Virus record (IMG/VR): IMGVR_UViG_3300017788_000032 | Coordinates: 1 to 54,252 of that record | DNA: 54,252 nt | Reading direction: 5' to 3' (one strand) | Origin: a virus | In this document: positions 8,772-19,680 of the stretch, one piece after another | Position numbering within the stretch: the first letter of the stretch is position 1 | How the letters are laid out: each line of letters begins with the position of its first letter | Program-made: the position numbers and the translations under genes | The notes under the pieces: generated by a model | Database searches by the model: none | The model's input: only the letters and a program-made list of their open reading frames with translations | What the model was told of the DNA's origin: nothing

Positions 8772-11210
8772 TTAATTGTGGAATCTAATGTCAGCACTGA
8801 CCAATGAGCCGGTGTCTATAGAGAAGAAGTCCTGTATATACAACTTCCAAGTCCCGTTGGCAGAGCCAGCCGAGATGTTATTGTAAATTGCGAGAGATGT
8901 ATTATAAGGCCCTGAAGGACATCCATTAGTAGGATCCATAGGGAAAGTATTTGCAATACTGTTGGGTCTAAAGAATCCAGAAGAATAGCCGTCCCAGGGA
9001 GTTAATATGGCGCTGTCAAGTACTACTGTGGTATTACTAGCTGCATTACTGCCGATTTGACCTGCAAGAATGCTTGTTGTCGTACCATCTGGTGCGACTA
9101 ATAGCATTACAACGTCTTCAGGAAAATTGTGAGAGTAATTGTTAAGTTTTACAGATACCCGTGAGCTATTACTCGTCAATCCAGATACATTAAATTCTAA
9201 AGGATAGGGAGTAGCTATAGCGTTATCATTTATTATTAAATTAGTTGTAGTTGACGGGAAAGATGTGTAGTCGGGTATAGTTTGTGTAGGTGTCGGTGAT
9301 GGGGAATTCGTAGGCGTGATAGAAATTGTTGGTGTAAGGGTTGGAGTTTGTGTGAGCGTAGGTGTCACTGTAGGTGTGGGTGTATTTGTTGCTAGAGGAG
9401 AAAGTTCGTGAACTCTTAGTTGAGCTCTATATAAGCTACCAACGTCTACACCTGCAAAGTCTTGAATATATAGACTCCACGTACCATTTACAGCAACAGC
9501 GGCTAGATAATCGAATACTGAAAGGCTTGTATTATAAGGTCCGCTTGGGCAAGGGCCGTCAAACGGGAATGTAATATCAGATGTATTAACATTAAAGTTA
9601 CCTGAGGAATAACCATTCCAAGGTGTTGGGTTCTGTCCATCGAGTATCACTGTAGCATTATTGGCACCTAATGTACCTACTCTACCGGCAAGAATACAGG
9701 CAGTTACACCATCAGGAGCAACCAATAACATTGCAACGTCTGATGGAGCAGAGTGCGTATAGTTTTCAAGTTGAATTGAAATTCTAGAAGAGGTATTAAC
9801 TATACCACTTACAGTAAAGGTCATAGGATAGGGGCTTGCGGTAGTACCATCATTAATAATTGTATTGGTATTGTTAGAATAGAATCCAATATAATCAGGC
9901 GGAGTAGTAGTCGGGGTTACTGTTTGTGTAACTGTGGGTGTTAATGTTTCTGTAGGTGTGTTAGTAGGTGTCTCTGTTGGTGTAGGTGTCTCTGTGGGTG
10001 TAAAAGATATAGTGGGAGTGTTGGTCGGTGTTTCAGTAGGCGTGGGTGTCTCTGTGGGTGTGAAGGATATGGTAGGCGTGTTAGTGGGTGTTTCAGTAGG
10101 CGTGGGTGTCTCTGTGGGTGTGAAGGATATGGTAGGCGTGTTAGTGGGTGTTTCAGTCGGTGTGGGTGTTTCAGTAGGTGTAATAGAAATAGATGGTGTA
10201 ATTGATATTGTGGGTGTCACCGTAGGTGTACGGGTTAATGTAGGTGTATTAGAAGAAGTGACTGTAGGCGTTGGTGTTACTGTCCTAGTTGGCGTCATTG
10301 TAGGTGTTTCTGTTGGTGTAGGTGTCCTTGTAAGAGTTACGGTAGGTGTAACTGTATTAGTGGGAGTAAGTGTGGGTGTGGGTGAATTGCTAGGAGTGAT
10401 TGTAGGTGTAATGGAAATAGTGGGTGTGATAGTAGGTGTAATAGAAATTGAAGGCGTAACTGTCGGTGTTGGTGTATTAGTAGGAGTGACTGTAGGGGTA
10501 ACGGTAGGGGTAACATAAAACCCATTTTCCTGAATATTTTTAATAGAGAAATTAGTTTTATTAATACCATTACTAAATGCAAAAACGGGACATACGGTTT
10601 CAGGAAAACTATAATCTAAATTTACTGTTGTTATGTTTTTATAATCTTGACCTTTATTTCTATGATCTACTACAATGGTTTTGCCTAAATTTGTTATTCT
10701 AGCCCTAAAGCTATTGTACTCAGAGCCGGAGGCTGATTGTTTATATAAAAATATGTTTTTATTTTTTAATGTTGTTCTGGAAAGTAAATTAAACCCTTGA
10801 GTGTAGCCTGTACGTACTGTAAGCGTGTTAGGTACAGGTGTGTTAAATCCGCCTTCTCCTACATCATCTGCGCCAAAATTGCCAGTAATATCTGCACCAA
10901 TTACTGCTACAGCGTTTTTAATGCCCGGGTAATTTAATATTGAGGGTACATAAAATGGGAAGAACGGAACATATATGGTTGATATTGCAGTTAGACTCGT
11001 AACACCTAGACCTGGCCCGGGACTCCCACCATAAAAATATTTATCTGCGTCATCACTATCAATAAAAAAGAGACTAAACCCCTCAGAACCTGAAACATTA
11101 ATGCCATAGCAAGAGTAATCAAACGAAACTATTATATCTCTAGTAGTGTCTAAAAACTTTAGACTGTATAATAATGAGGTTTTATTTGCTTCGGTTAATT
11201 CGTAACTCAT
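8772..11210 (-). CDS. Virion adhesin: lectin-like domain, mucin-like linkers, two P-domains
   Basis: 812 aa. Residues 1-230 resemble an L-type lectin/ConA-like sandwich ([33 protein letters not shown]). Residues ~232-435 are a Pro/Thr-rich mucin-like linker built on 20-residue [10 protein letters not shown]-type repeats. Residues ~436-605 and ~645-812 are two copies of a P-domain-like beta module (PF01483 type: [32 protein letters not shown]). A short second PT linker separates the copies. The gene sits just downstream of the gp7-like wedge gene (stop and ATG separated by 2 nt), implying a baseplate or fibre location. I infer a glycan-binding adhesin whose linker may be O-glycosylated by the adjacent enzymes. 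Confidence 0.75.
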   Translation of the reverse strand: MSYELTEANKTSLLYSLKFLDTTRDIIVSFDYSCYGINVSGSEGFSLFFIDSDDADKYFYGGSPGPGLGVTSLTAISTIYVPFFPFYVPSILNYPGIKNAVAVIGADITGNFGADDVGEGGFNTPVPNTLTVRTGYTQGFNLLSRTTLKNKNIFLYKQSASGSEYNSFRARITNLGKTIVVDHRNKGQDYKNITTVNLDYSFPETVCPVFAFSNGINKTNFSIKNIQENGFYVTPTVTPTVTPTNTPTPTVTPSISITPTITPTISITPTITPSNSPTPTLTPTNTVTPTVTLTRTPTPTETPTMTPTRTVTPTPTVTSSNTPTLTRTPTVTPTISITPSISITPTETPTPTETPTNTPTISFTPTETPTPTETPTNTPTISFTPTETPTPTETPTNTPTISFTPTETPTPTETPTNTPTETLTPTVTQTVTPTTTPPDYIGFYSNNTNTIINDGTTASPYPMTFTVSGIVNTSSRISIQLENYTHSAPSDVAMLLVAPDGVTACILAGRVGTLGANNATVILDGQNPTPWNGYSSGNFNVNTSDITFPFDGPCPSGPYNTSLSVFDYLAAVAVNGTWSLYIQDFAGVDVGSLYRAQLRVHELSPLATNTPTPTVTPTLTQTPTLTPTISITPTNSPSPTPTQTIPDYTSFPSTTTNLIINDNAIATPYPLEFNVSGLTSNSSRVSVKLNNYSHNFPEDVVMLLVAPDGTTTSILAGQIGSNAASNTTVVLDSAILTPWDGYSSGFFRPNSIANTFPMDPTNGCPSGPYNTSLAIYNNISAGSANGTWKLYIQDFFSIDTGSLVSADIRFHN
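9961..10200 (-). repeat. 60-bp tandem repeat, four copies, in adhesin linker
   Basis: Four consecutive 60-bp units begin at 9961, 10021, 10081 and 10141. Units two and three differ at only two positions, while the outer units are more diverged. Each unit encodes 20 residues, so copy-number change would keep the frame. Flanking shorter PT units extend from about 9907 to 10518, and a second PT linker lies at about 9275-9395. Confidence 0.85.
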
Positions 11211-11212
11211 AT

Positions 11213-14200
11213 TTAGACTCCGAAATTATATGCTCCATTTAATACTATACCTGCACTAGAGCCTGATATAATAAATGTTGTGTAAGAAGATGATAATGCT
11301 GAGGCAAAATTGAGTGTATTTGTGTCAGGTATAAGCTTAAACATTGTATTCGTTATATTAGTTATAACTCCGTTTATGTATTTAAAGAATATCTTTATAA
11401 TGTAAAATACATCGGAAAGATCTTTACCTAGATATGTGATGCTGTATATACCTGTATCACTATCATAACCGAATATTGGTTTTTCTATTTCTACAATATT
11501 AACATTAAGGCCTGTGCCTGATAGCGAGAACATTTTTAGCTTTTCAAAGGATAGTACATTTCTCTCTTCTACCGGATATAATCTATTATATTCGAGAGTA
11601 TTAAGTGATAGAGAATAAATTTCAGGATAAACAATTTTATCATTGGTAGCGCTTAGTTCGGATAGTAATACTGTTTTACTAAAGAAAAGAATGTTCTCTT
11701 GTTCATTAAACCATACTGTAGATAATTTTTCTAATTCCTTATTAGAACCTCTTTCAAAAAACAAATCATTTTTAGTTGTGTTTATTATTGTATTGGTTTC
11801 ATAATCAAACATTAGCTTATCAAAAATAATATAATTATCAGTTTCAAATTGAATTGTATCATAATATATATCAAAATTAATAAGCTTATTGTTTATTTCG
11901 TTTTGTATATTTGCGTAATACTTTGAAGTAATACCACTCAAAGCTGCCGATCCAGGTAGATATATAGAAGAATTTGAGTTACGGTAATATAAATCTCCGT
12001 AGTCAATATATTTCGTTTGATAGAGTGTGCGTTTTTTGTCTAGGCCTGTTATGCCTTCAATAACTGTGGTGTTGCGTAGAGGTATGCGATAATTTAAATA
12101 GTTTGATTTTTCAACATAAGATACTGCAAATTCTAAATCGCCTCCGCAGGGTGAAGCACTATTAAATGCAAATATGCTTCCATCTATGTTAGTAACGGCA
12201 GAAATAGGAGGTACAAAATTAAAATCAGCGGGGTTTATAAAGTTAGGTACATAATTAGGAGCTAGAGGGGTAGATCCTCCTTCTAGCAGTTCAATATAGT
12301 AGACGTTTGCGTTTGAAGGGTCAAAAGAAGGGTCGTCAGAAGGATAATCGGGTAGCAGGCCTGATACAGGCGATACAAAGGTGACGCCATCCTTTACAGT
12401 ACAAACAAAACTAACATCAATTTTGTTTGGACAAAACGTTTCTGGCTGAAATCTATAAGAAACGCAGGGCACCAATGACCCTGTTAGAGCAAAAGTAGGT
12501 GGGCCTTCATTATAAAAGAATGCTGAAAGAGGGGTAGGTGAAAGTATAGACGGTCCCTGTAAATAAAATCCTGATCCTGGGGGAATATTGTTAGTTGTTT
12601 TTAAAATAATACCAGAATATCCCTTTGTAGGATCTTCTTCCGTATAATCAAAGTTATATCCGGACACAGAATCATAAAAAGCATATCCATCCAAAGACAG
12701 ACAATAATAAATTTTTACGTTTCCTTGCTGTCTGGGGGTATTTGAAAGTGTCTTTTGAGGGTGTACATCTTTATACAAGCTAAATTCATTACCGTAAATG
12801 TCATTTTTGTACTGTACTACAGATTTGTTAAGAGAAAATAAGCTTTCTACTCTTTTATCAATAGGAAAAACATTTTGCGGTATAATAGGAAAGACATCTT
12901 TATTAGCCCATTGGCTTTTATTTGTTCCTGTAAAGAATTCCTGTGGATCTGTGTATCTGGTAACACCATGAACACTGGTATCTAAAGATTGTTCTCTTGT
13001 CTGATAGCCTCTAAAAGACTGAAAATATGGGCTAGTTGATGGGTCACCAAATTTAAATTGATTTGAGAAATCAGTCTTTAAAAAATAAGTAAGTTCATTA
13101 AAAACTAATGGGGTTTTAAATGCTTCTTCAGTTAATCCAGATATATTACCAAATTTAGAAGGGTCAGGAAATATGTAAACTGTGCTTCCACTTAGGCTGG
13201 CTGTGTTGACCTTAAAGTTTAATCCAAGATTATGAAAATTTGTAAGACCTAACTTATCAGGTTTAAAAAATAAACCTATTTGTTTTGCTGTTTTAGTAAA
13301 CTCTAATTCGGGAACTGCAGCTACCGCGGGATACCTTTTATTTAAATAGTTAGCAAATTCGTTTTCTGCAGAAAACAATACTCCCGAAACATAATTGGTA
13401 CCTGTACTATTTGTTGAAAGATAGTAAAAATCTGTACCTATAAATTTCTCAATACCTGTCTTTAAAACGTTAAAATTTAAGTTTGCTACAGATTCATTAT
13501 TAATGGTGTTAATATAATCATTATCTTTTAGTAAATTAAGTTGTGTGGGCTCAACAAAAGGTGTTATTGAAAAATTGTTAACACCTAGTTCTATTAAAAA
13601 GAACGGATAAGAGGTTATAGCACTTACTATAGAAGAGTCGAAATCGATAAACAAGTTTGAATTTATATCGTACTGATTAAGAGCAAAAAACGCCTCTCTG
13701 TCACCGGTTGCATCATAAGCAGAAGCAGGAAGATTAGGACTTACGTCTAAGTAGTTTGTATAAGTATCGAACAAGTCTTCAACATCAATTACAACATTAT
13801 CTCTAACTGTAGAAAGAGATAAATTGAGAGTTCTTATAATATCAGTAAGGTCTTCCGTTTCTAGTGATTTAGAAATTTCATTATAAATTAATTTTTCTAT
13901 ACCAAAATTAGAACCCTTGAGATTGTATCTTAGTGCTGCTGTTTTAACATCATCTCTTAAAGTACTGTAGTATAAACAAATTTCTTTTATTTTTTGTGCA
14001 AAAAACGGTACAGCTACTGCAAGGTCTCTATTATTTGAAAAATCTATATTTTTTAACCAACGCTTTTCATCATTCGATGTAAATGAAAGTACAATTTCAT
14101 TTATAAGTGTTGTGTAAAGCGCTTTAGTAACGTTTACGCGAACCGATTTTTCAGAATTTTTAATCTCATACCAGTTATTAAGATATGATTGATATCTGCT

Positions 14201-14356
14201 TAAAAAGTCTTTGGCGTTTGTAAATAGGACATTATTATATTTGACCCATTCTTGAAAAGAAAGAGGTTCATTACTATCAACAGGACTGTCCGGTCGATTT
14301 AGAGAAGTAATTGATACTGTAAGCCTCTCGTCAATAAATCTACTAGAGTCTAACAT
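11213..14356 (-). CDS. Baseplate wedge protein, gp7-like
   Basis: 1047 aa, close to T4 gp7 (about 1030 aa), and downstream of gp25 and gp6, as wedge genes are in T4-like phages. The N-terminal ~200 residues are helical. They include the segment around [16 protein letters not shown] and a following ALRYNLKGS, which I associate with marine T4-like virion/baseplate proteins. The rest is long, Asn/Ser/Tyr-rich and beta-like, with no catalytic motif. A late box TTAAATA lies 5 nt before the ATG. The gene is followed at once by the adhesin, fitting a baseplate-to-fibre junction. The gp7 assignment rests on size and order more than motifs. Confidence 0.6.
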   Translation of the reverse strand: MLDSSRFIDERLTVSITSLNRPDSPVDSNEPLSFQEWVKYNNVLFTNAKDFLSRYQSYLNNWYEIKNSEKSVRVNVTKALYTTLINEIVLSFTSNDEKRWLKNIDFSNNRDLAVAVPFFAQKIKEICLYYSTLRDDVKTAALRYNLKGSNFGIEKLIYNEISKSLETEDLTDIIRTLNLSLSTVRDNVVIDVEDLFDTYTNYLDVSPNLPASAYDATGDREAFFALNQYDINSNLFIDFDSSIVSAITSYPFFLIELGVNNFSITPFVEPTQLNLLKDNDYINTINNESVANLNFNVLKTGIEKFIGTDFYYLSTNSTGTNYVSGVLFSAENEFANYLNKRYPAVAAVPELEFTKTAKQIGLFFKPDKLGLTNFHNLGLNFKVNTASLSGSTVYIFPDPSKFGNISGLTEEAFKTPLVFNELTYFLKTDFSNQFKFGDPSTSPYFQSFRGYQTREQSLDTSVHGVTRYTDPQEFFTGTNKSQWANKDVFPIIPQNVFPIDKRVESLFSLNKSVVQYKNDIYGNEFSLYKDVHPQKTLSNTPRQQGNVKIYYCLSLDGYAFYDSVSGYNFDYTEEDPTKGYSGIILKTTNNIPPGSGFYLQGPSILSPTPLSAFFYNEGPPTFALTGSLVPCVSYRFQPETFCPNKIDVSFVCTVKDGVTFVSPVSGLLPDYPSDDPSFDPSNANVYYIELLEGGSTPLAPNYVPNFINPADFNFVPPISAVTNIDGSIFAFNSASPCGGDLEFAVSYVEKSNYLNYRIPLRNTTVIEGITGLDKKRTLYQTKYIDYGDLYYRNSNSSIYLPGSAALSGITSKYYANIQNEINNKLINFDIYYDTIQFETDNYIIFDKLMFDYETNTIINTTKNDLFFERGSNKELEKLSTVWFNEQENILFFSKTVLLSELSATNDKIVYPEIYSLSLNTLEYNRLYPVEERNVLSFEKLKMFSLSGTGLNVNIVEIEKPIFGYDSDTGIYSITYLGKDLSDVFYIIKIFFKYINGVITNITNTMFKLIPDTNTLNFASALSSSYTTFIISGSSAGIVLNGAYNFGV

Positions 14357-14361
14357 TTAAA

Positions 14362-14368
14362 TATTTAA
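14362..14368 (-). promoter_or_regulatory. Late-promoter-like box TTAAATA, 5 nt before ATG at 14356
   Basis: Variant T4-type late box just upstream of the gp7-like gene. It overlaps the 3' end of the preceding PKD/propeller gene. Confidence 0.6.
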
Positions 14369-17300
14369 TTGTTATATGTTATGTCGCTACCACTTAAGAA
14401 CAATCTAAGTCCTTTAGTTAATTCGTAACTGAGCATATTTTGCATTATACCGTTGTCTTTTGACCAATCTTTAAAAGAGCTATTACTAAAACTTAGAGTT
14501 GTTAGCGGGTTGTCCCAATCTATTGTATTATTTTTATAAGAATTTTCAAATTGCGGCATATATGTAAAGAAATTATAATAATCGCTAATTCTATTACCAG
14601 ATAACCCTAAAGGAGCAATTAATCCCCACCCCCAATCATAGCTATATGCAGAAAGCTTTAGCTCCGTACCAACGGGGTAGTTATAAATGGCTAAATTATT
14701 AACTAACTTATAAATCCCTGAAAATAATTCGTAAGAAACTATTGGTATGCCAGAAGAAATACTGCTTGTAAGTGTGGAAAGCTGGGTTCCAAGATTATTA
14801 GGATTAACATTTATTACACCTGTGCCCGGTGTATAGAAATTTAATTGATATTTGTTTCTTTCTCCCCAAAGTTTTTTATGCTTAACAGATAAAATGTTAA
14901 CTAATCTCTTTAGTTGAGGTGGGAATGGGTAGTTATATTGTTCAAACTGTATTGAGAGTTCATTACAGAATGAAAGCAATTGCTCTAAATTAACTAAATC
15001 GATATCTGCAGTATTACTTACATAGTTAGCTATTTTTTCATAAACAGTTTTTCCGAGCTCATAAGGCTGGGCTGTAAGACCTCCTACTATAGTTCCTAAG
15101 AAATCACCAAAAAATACATTTTTTTCTTCTAAACTCTCTGTAAATATAAAAGATTTATAAAAAGCTTTTGCATCAAAATCTTCATTTATTTTGTACATAG
15201 CATAAGCACCAGAAGTAGGAAGAATATTAAAATTATTTGATTGACCTGTAATAGTCCTATATGCTGTTGTTAAGGCCATATTTTTGTTAATCCATCTGCT
15301 TCCTAGCCAGTCCCCGTATGCTTGGAAAAGCTGATCTTCAAACGTAGAAAGAATATTCATATCATTTTGCGGAGGAAATACTAGATCAACATAAGGTAAT
15401 TCGCTTTCAGATGAGACGGGTGGGGCAAGAGTGTCTATAAAATACATCTTATTAGTAAAGTTATTAATCACCCAAATAAAAGATGCAGTGTCTGATGCAA
15501 TACCGCCAATACTACCTATGTAGTTTGTAAAGTTACCGGATCCTGCAAGATAATTAGTTCTATTACCATCAGCAGCACTTACTCTAGTCAATGTGTCTTT
15601 GTCCTGTACAACCCAGGCGTTTTGATAACCGTCAACAGTAAGATTGCCGATAAAATTGAACCCGGTTAAAGGGTATCCTGTCACTAAAGTGCCTGCAGTA
15701 GTAAATTTATATAGATAATCGTTTTTACCGGTCAACCCACTTACATGATTGTTATTGTAATTATATGCAGTTACCCAAACATTTTTATTTCTATCTACAA
15801 CTGCTTCTACAGGTGTTATTAGTTGAGGAAAAGGTATTACAGTAAGAAGAGAGCCGTAAGTGTTATATTTAACTAAAAAGTTAGAAGCAGGGTGAGTATA
15901 AGTTACCCATACATTACTATCGGAATCAGTATCTATACTTGAAGGTAGAAATAAATTTTCACCGGCAAAACCGCTTAATATAGGTATATTATAATCGCCA
16001 CTTAAATAATAGACGAAATTAGACGCTTGAGGGTAAGCCACCGCTTTTACATATCCTTTTTCTGCATCTATCTTAATACAAGATACGGAATCGAATAAAG
16101 CTATCCATAAATCGCTACTCGGATCTAATGAAACGCTTCCAGGAGCAGCACTAGATAATATTGGAGAAAGTAAATTTGTATAGATAATATTGCTACCCGA
16201 TAATACTGGGTAAGAAGATAAACTAAAAGCAGAAAGAACGTTTCCTGAGGCATCAAATTTAAAAATATTATCGCTCGTACCGTCAGCAAACCAGGTTTGA
16301 TAGTCTAATCCCGGTCCATTACCAGAAGGAGCTACCTGTATAGCATATACATTCCTATTACCATTTGAATTAAAAAAGTCTTTTCTTGCTGAAATGGTAG
16401 TTGTTAGGTATCCGGGGCAAAAACTATAAATTTGTTGTCTAAAAAATCTTAAGAGCATATTAAATTGAGGTACTGCTATCCACCCTATAAGGGTATCCTT
16501 AGGAAAATTTAACGGGTCTATTACGTCTACAGAAGCTGTTAATAGACAATTATAAGTTACCTCAGGAGATACGAGATACCCCTTATAAAAAGCTCCAATT
16601 GATTGTGGTATGTCAGGACTAAAATCCTCATAAAATTTGATATCGTCTTTAAACTTGTAGCCGGAGGATGTATCTTCTACTAACCCAAACCTAACATTAA
16701 AAGCGGAAAGAGAGGAAATATAGGGGTATATTGTAGAGGAAGATAGGGGTGGATAGGTTTTAGTTGTAAAATTATCAATATCTTTCATTCTAATAACAAA
16801 GGGTATTTCAGTGTTTTGCCAGCTTATTTCTGGAAAAAAGAACTTAGTAGACGAAAGAGTCCCTTCACCGTCTATTCCGGTTGTAGTAATTGAAAGTTTT
16901 TCAGCAGGGTTATGTCTAACTTTAATAATAGGCAATACTGCGGGTTTTAAATTTTGAAAGCCGTAGGGCGGATATGACATGAATTCATAGGAATTATTAT
17001 AAAGAGAATACTTGTCATTAAATTTAGAGCTATCAAAAGTTGCAAATACAAATATCGGAGGTTCGCGAGATGAAAAGTTTTTAGCAGTATCATCTACATA
17101 ATAAAAGCTAGCTGAACCGGTAGTACCTGCAAAAACGCTACCTTCGTCATTTTTATTACAAATAAAAATATCATTATTCTGTACTTTAGCATATACTTCT
17201 TGATTAGATGTTTTAATTCTATCCACTAAAACATACTCTCTAATATTCCCCAATCTTTGTTCTTCATAAAAACGACTTAATGCTCTTAAGTGCGACCATT

Positions 17301-17826
17301 TATCGTTAAAGAAATTGTCCTGGTTTTGATATTGTCCTAAAGCTCCTGAAGCATATAAGTTTACTGTATAACCTTCCCCGCTCAATGCATTGTATGACTG
17401 CCAGCTATTATGTCTATTAATAATAATAGGATCTGCTATCTTACTTGCAGGTACATCATATATAAATTTTGTATAGTCCTGAAAAACTAATTGATCATAT
17501 ATAAAATCCTGAATATTAACTGTGGGTCTATAGGAACTATCAAAGCTATTTCCAAATCTATCATAAATTGTTAATCTAACATCATAAGAACCGGGCCATC
17601 TATAATGATGCACTGCTGTTAGCGAATTAGAAAAAGTGCCGTCACCGAAATCCCATCTTACTATTTTATTTGATATATTATTTGATGAAGTGAGAACTGA
17701 GGATGAGGTAAAATCGGGATAAAAAGTTAATGGAGTATTGCTTAAAGTATATGAAGATAAAGAATATCTACCAGTAAAATTTTTTACGTAGAAATATACA
17801 TAATTATAATTTACTGAATTAGCCAT
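14365..17826 (-). CDS. Baseplate structural protein with PKD domain and beta-propeller
   Basis: 1153 aa. A PKD-type Ig domain lies near residues 55-105 (WDFGDGT..., HHY..PGSYDVRLTIYD). Residues ~480-800 carry repeated blades with [N/L]-W-[V/I] motifs (DLWIALFDS, NVWVTYTHP, NVWVTAYN, NAWVVQDK, FIWVINN), as in streptogramin-lyase/SMP-30-like propellers. The C-terminal ~350 residues look like a phage wedge protein. Its ATG overlaps the TAA of the extended gp6 frame (TAATG), so it is coupled to gp6. It sits in the wedge operon between gp6 and the gp7-like gene. PKD and propeller folds usually bind glycan or protein; I infer a peripheral receptor- or cell-contact role. Confidence 0.65.
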   Translation of the reverse strand: MANSVNYNYVYFYVKNFTGRYSLSSYTLSNTPLTFYPDFTSSSVLTSSNNISNKIVRWDFGDGTFSNSLTAVHHYRWPGSYDVRLTIYDRFGNSFDSSYRPTVNIQDFIYDQLVFQDYTKFIYDVPASKIADPIIINRHNSWQSYNALSGEGYTVNLYASGALGQYQNQDNFFNDKWSHLRALSRFYEEQRLGNIREYVLVDRIKTSNQEVYAKVQNNDIFICNKNDEGSVFAGTTGSASFYYVDDTAKNFSSREPPIFVFATFDSSKFNDKYSLYNNSYEFMSYPPYGFQNLKPAVLPIIKVRHNPAEKLSITTTGIDGEGTLSSTKFFFPEISWQNTEIPFVIRMKDIDNFTTKTYPPLSSSTIYPYISSLSAFNVRFGLVEDTSSGYKFKDDIKFYEDFSPDIPQSIGAFYKGYLVSPEVTYNCLLTASVDVIDPLNFPKDTLIGWIAVPQFNMLLRFFRQQIYSFCPGYLTTTISARKDFFNSNGNRNVYAIQVAPSGNGPGLDYQTWFADGTSDNIFKFDASGNVLSAFSLSSYPVLSGSNIIYTNLLSPILSSAAPGSVSLDPSSDLWIALFDSVSCIKIDAEKGYVKAVAYPQASNFVYYLSGDYNIPILSGFAGENLFLPSSIDTDSDSNVWVTYTHPASNFLVKYNTYGSLLTVIPFPQLITPVEAVVDRNKNVWVTAYNYNNNHVSGLTGKNDYLYKFTTAGTLVTGYPLTGFNFIGNLTVDGYQNAWVVQDKDTLTRVSAADGNRTNYLAGSGNFTNYIGSIGGIASDTASFIWVINNFTNKMYFIDTLAPPVSSESELPYVDLVFPPQNDMNILSTFEDQLFQAYGDWLGSRWINKNMALTTAYRTITGQSNNFNILPTSGAYAMYKINEDFDAKAFYKSFIFTESLEEKNVFFGDFLGTIVGGLTAQPYELGKTVYEKIANYVSNTADIDLVNLEQLLSFCNELSIQFEQYNYPFPPQLKRLVNILSVKHKKLWGERNKYQLNFYTPGTGVINVNPNNLGTQLSTLTSSISSGIPIVSYELFSGIYKLVNNLAIYNYPVGTELKLSAYSYDWGWGLIAPLGLSGNRISDYYNFFTYMPQFENSYKNNTIDWDNPLTTLSFSNSSFKDWSKDNGIMQNMLSYELTKGLRLFLSGSDITYNN

Positions 17827-18062
17827 TAGAACTCTCTCTGTATTGTCTGTATCGAAGGCGTGACAATACTGATTTTATTGCTAAAATCGAGAGGGTTATT
17901 AAGGTAAGGGAACTTAAAGTAAGGTAGCTTTATATCCTGGGTTGTGATTATTGCATCGCTTTCAGGATATATAGGATTATAGATTACTAAACTTATACCA
18001 GGTATTGTTAGAGTATTGTTACCTTCTGTTCTAACAGTATTAATATCATTAACCCCCTCAAG
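17826..18062 (-). other. Detached C-terminal part of gp6 after an in-frame TAG
   Basis: Immediately after the TAG at 18063-18065 the same frame stays open for 78 codons and ends in TAA overlapping the next ATG. There is no ATG, GTG or TTG start near its beginning. The peptide begins LEGVNDINTVRTEG and continues through ISLVIYNPIYPESD and LPYFKFPYL. From memory of the family this is the usual gp6 C-terminus (EGV...R, ISF..WNP, LP[FY]FKFP). It is best read as the gp6 tail separated by one stop codon: a consensus error, a real nonsense mutation or stop readthrough. Confidence 0.75.
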
Positions 18063-19679
18063 CTAAAGTATATCATTAGTAATTTCAGTTAAACTAAGAG
18101 TTAATCCTAAATTGTCTTTTAATGTTGAGAAATAATTTTTAAAAATTTCAGAAATTTGTTGCTTTAATGCTTCTGGGTTTCTTTTAGCTGTAATATCTCT
18201 AGTAATTTGTAGAAAAGTGTTGTCTGCAATAGAAGGGGATATAATTTCCCCGGGGAACCTTACCCCCAAATCTACTCCAACATATACGGGGTCATTAATA
18301 ATAACCTCTGCAGTTGTAAGTTTGACGTTTTGAAGATCATTTAAAATAAGCTGTTTTTGAGCTGCGTTTAAATAGTTAGCTCTAGTTGTTAGTGAAGTTA
18401 GTTTTTCTAGCTTAGGAACCGCATACAAATATACGTTATTAAAATTACAGGAATCAGCAAATTTAACCTGATTAAACAATACTCTACTTTCTAGATTTGG
18501 TTTTGAAACTCCTAAATCAAAGTAATATTTTAAATGTCCTGAAATGTAGTCCCAATTGTTAACTGCAACGGTTGAAGATATTATGTTACTGTAATTTTTT
18601 GAGACGTAATTTGTAAAATCGTTTGCAGTAATTAATCTATATTGACTTCTAAACGTATTAGTAGCATTATTTTTAATACTAGCGACGGTTTCACGAGGAA
18701 CATATGCTGTAGAACCATCAATATTAGAAAACTCTACATAAGAGGCTTGAGGAGCAGTAATTAAAGTTAAGTTTTCAGGTGTAGTGTCAGATTGAATTTG
18801 AGAAAATCTTGGGGTGTTAAAGAAAAATAGTTTATTATTGTTTAAAAGACCAGAACCTACTTCTCCGGTAGTACCGTCTGTCCTCAAGTAATATACAGCA
18901 ACCTCATCTCCGGCGTTTAATTTTTTACCTGTTACATTGTTACCAAATTTTATTTCATAGCGATCATTTTCATTTAATCTTATTTCATAGGATTTAGTAT
19001 TAGATCTTTCTAAGAATAATGATTGCGTCGGTGTCCATTTTTCCCATACTGGGTTGTTAACTGAATTGTCTCTAACATAAACATCAATATTAAAATGATC
19101 TATTAGTAAATTATTACCTGCATTATCTACTAATGTAAGTGTTAATAGTTCGAACGGCTCACCAGTTGCTTCATAAGTAGGATATTCGTTGTAAGAGCCT
19201 TGATATAGTAAGTTATTTTCTTGTAAGTTTACTAACGCTTCGGTGGTACTTGTATTTTTCGAAAAAGTTACATCATTATTAAATGAATAGTTTGATCCGT
19301 TTATAGTAAAGTAAGAATATCTAGGAATAGTATAGGTGCCCGGTAAAAGCCCGGGCTTTGCAGTAGCTAGAAAAGATAGTATTGCGGTTTGATTACCAAT
19401 AGGGTTATAGCTTATTAGCTTTACTATTTTATTAATATTTTCATATAGTTCTGCAGTAGTAAAGGTACTTTCTGCGCCTGTTCTATTCAAATAAAACAAA
19501 AGAACGTGATAAGCATAAGCAACAATATCTATAATTGATGAAATATTACTACCTTCAAAATTTTGATCGGTAAAAATATTGTTTGTGTTTAGTCTGGTAG
19601 TGATTAAACTTTTTAAGCTTAACGCATCAAACGCGACATATCCATCAGGGGGTAGATCGTAGTTATTAAATGTAGCCAT
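18063..19679 (-). CDS. gp6: Baseplate wedge protein gp6 (interrupted by TAG)
   Basis: 538 aa to the TAG; 617 aa with the in-frame continuation to 17826, nearer T4 gp6 (660 aa). The N-terminus shows IDIVAYAYHVLLFYLNRTGAESTF and later PRYSYFTINGS, typical of the gp6/baseplate-J-like wedge family. The mid region has the YEIRLNENDRYEIKFGNN repeat-domain pattern, and the C-terminal helices contain LNAAQKQLILNDL. gp6 forms the inner wedge dimer ring that contacts gp25 and gp53. It follows gp25 with one base between stop and ATG. The TAG interrupts a conserved segment, so the product as written would lack its C-terminal domain. Confidence 0.85.
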   Translation of the reverse strand: MATFNNYDLPPDGYVAFDALSLKSLITTRLNTNNIFTDQNFEGSNISSIIDIVAYAYHVLLFYLNRTGAESTFTTAELYENINKIVKLISYNPIGNQTAILSFLATAKPGLLPGTYTIPRYSYFTINGSNYSFNNDVTFSKNTSTTEALVNLQENNLLYQGSYNEYPTYEATGEPFELLTLTLVDNAGNNLLIDHFNIDVYVRDNSVNNPVWEKWTPTQSLFLERSNTKSYEIRLNENDRYEIKFGNNVTGKKLNAGDEVAVYYLRTDGTTGEVGSGLLNNNKLFFFNTPRFSQIQSDTTPENLTLITAPQASYVEFSNIDGSTAYVPRETVASIKNNATNTFRSQYRLITANDFTNYVSKNYSNIISSTVAVNNWDYISGHLKYYFDLGVSKPNLESRVLFNQVKFADSCNFNNVYLYAVPKLEKLTSLTTRANYLNAAQKQLILNDLQNVKLTTAEVIINDPVYVGVDLGVRFPGEIISPSIADNTFLQITRDITAKRNPEALKQQISEIFKNYFSTLKDNLGLTLSLTEITNDIL

Positions 19680-19680
19680 A

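Noticed and set aside
9934-10518. Plus-strand 194-aa GVSVGV repeat frame
   Set aside because: Shadow of the adhesin linker on the other strand; same composition artefact.
17884-18020. Separate small gene between gp6 and the PKD protein
   Set aside because: No start codon in the open frame; sequence matches the expected gp6 tail.
18063-18065. Genome-wide TAG reassignment (genetic code change)
   Set aside because: Several genes end naturally in TAG next to coupled starts (for example at 1069, 4872 and 7463), so only one site needs explaining.
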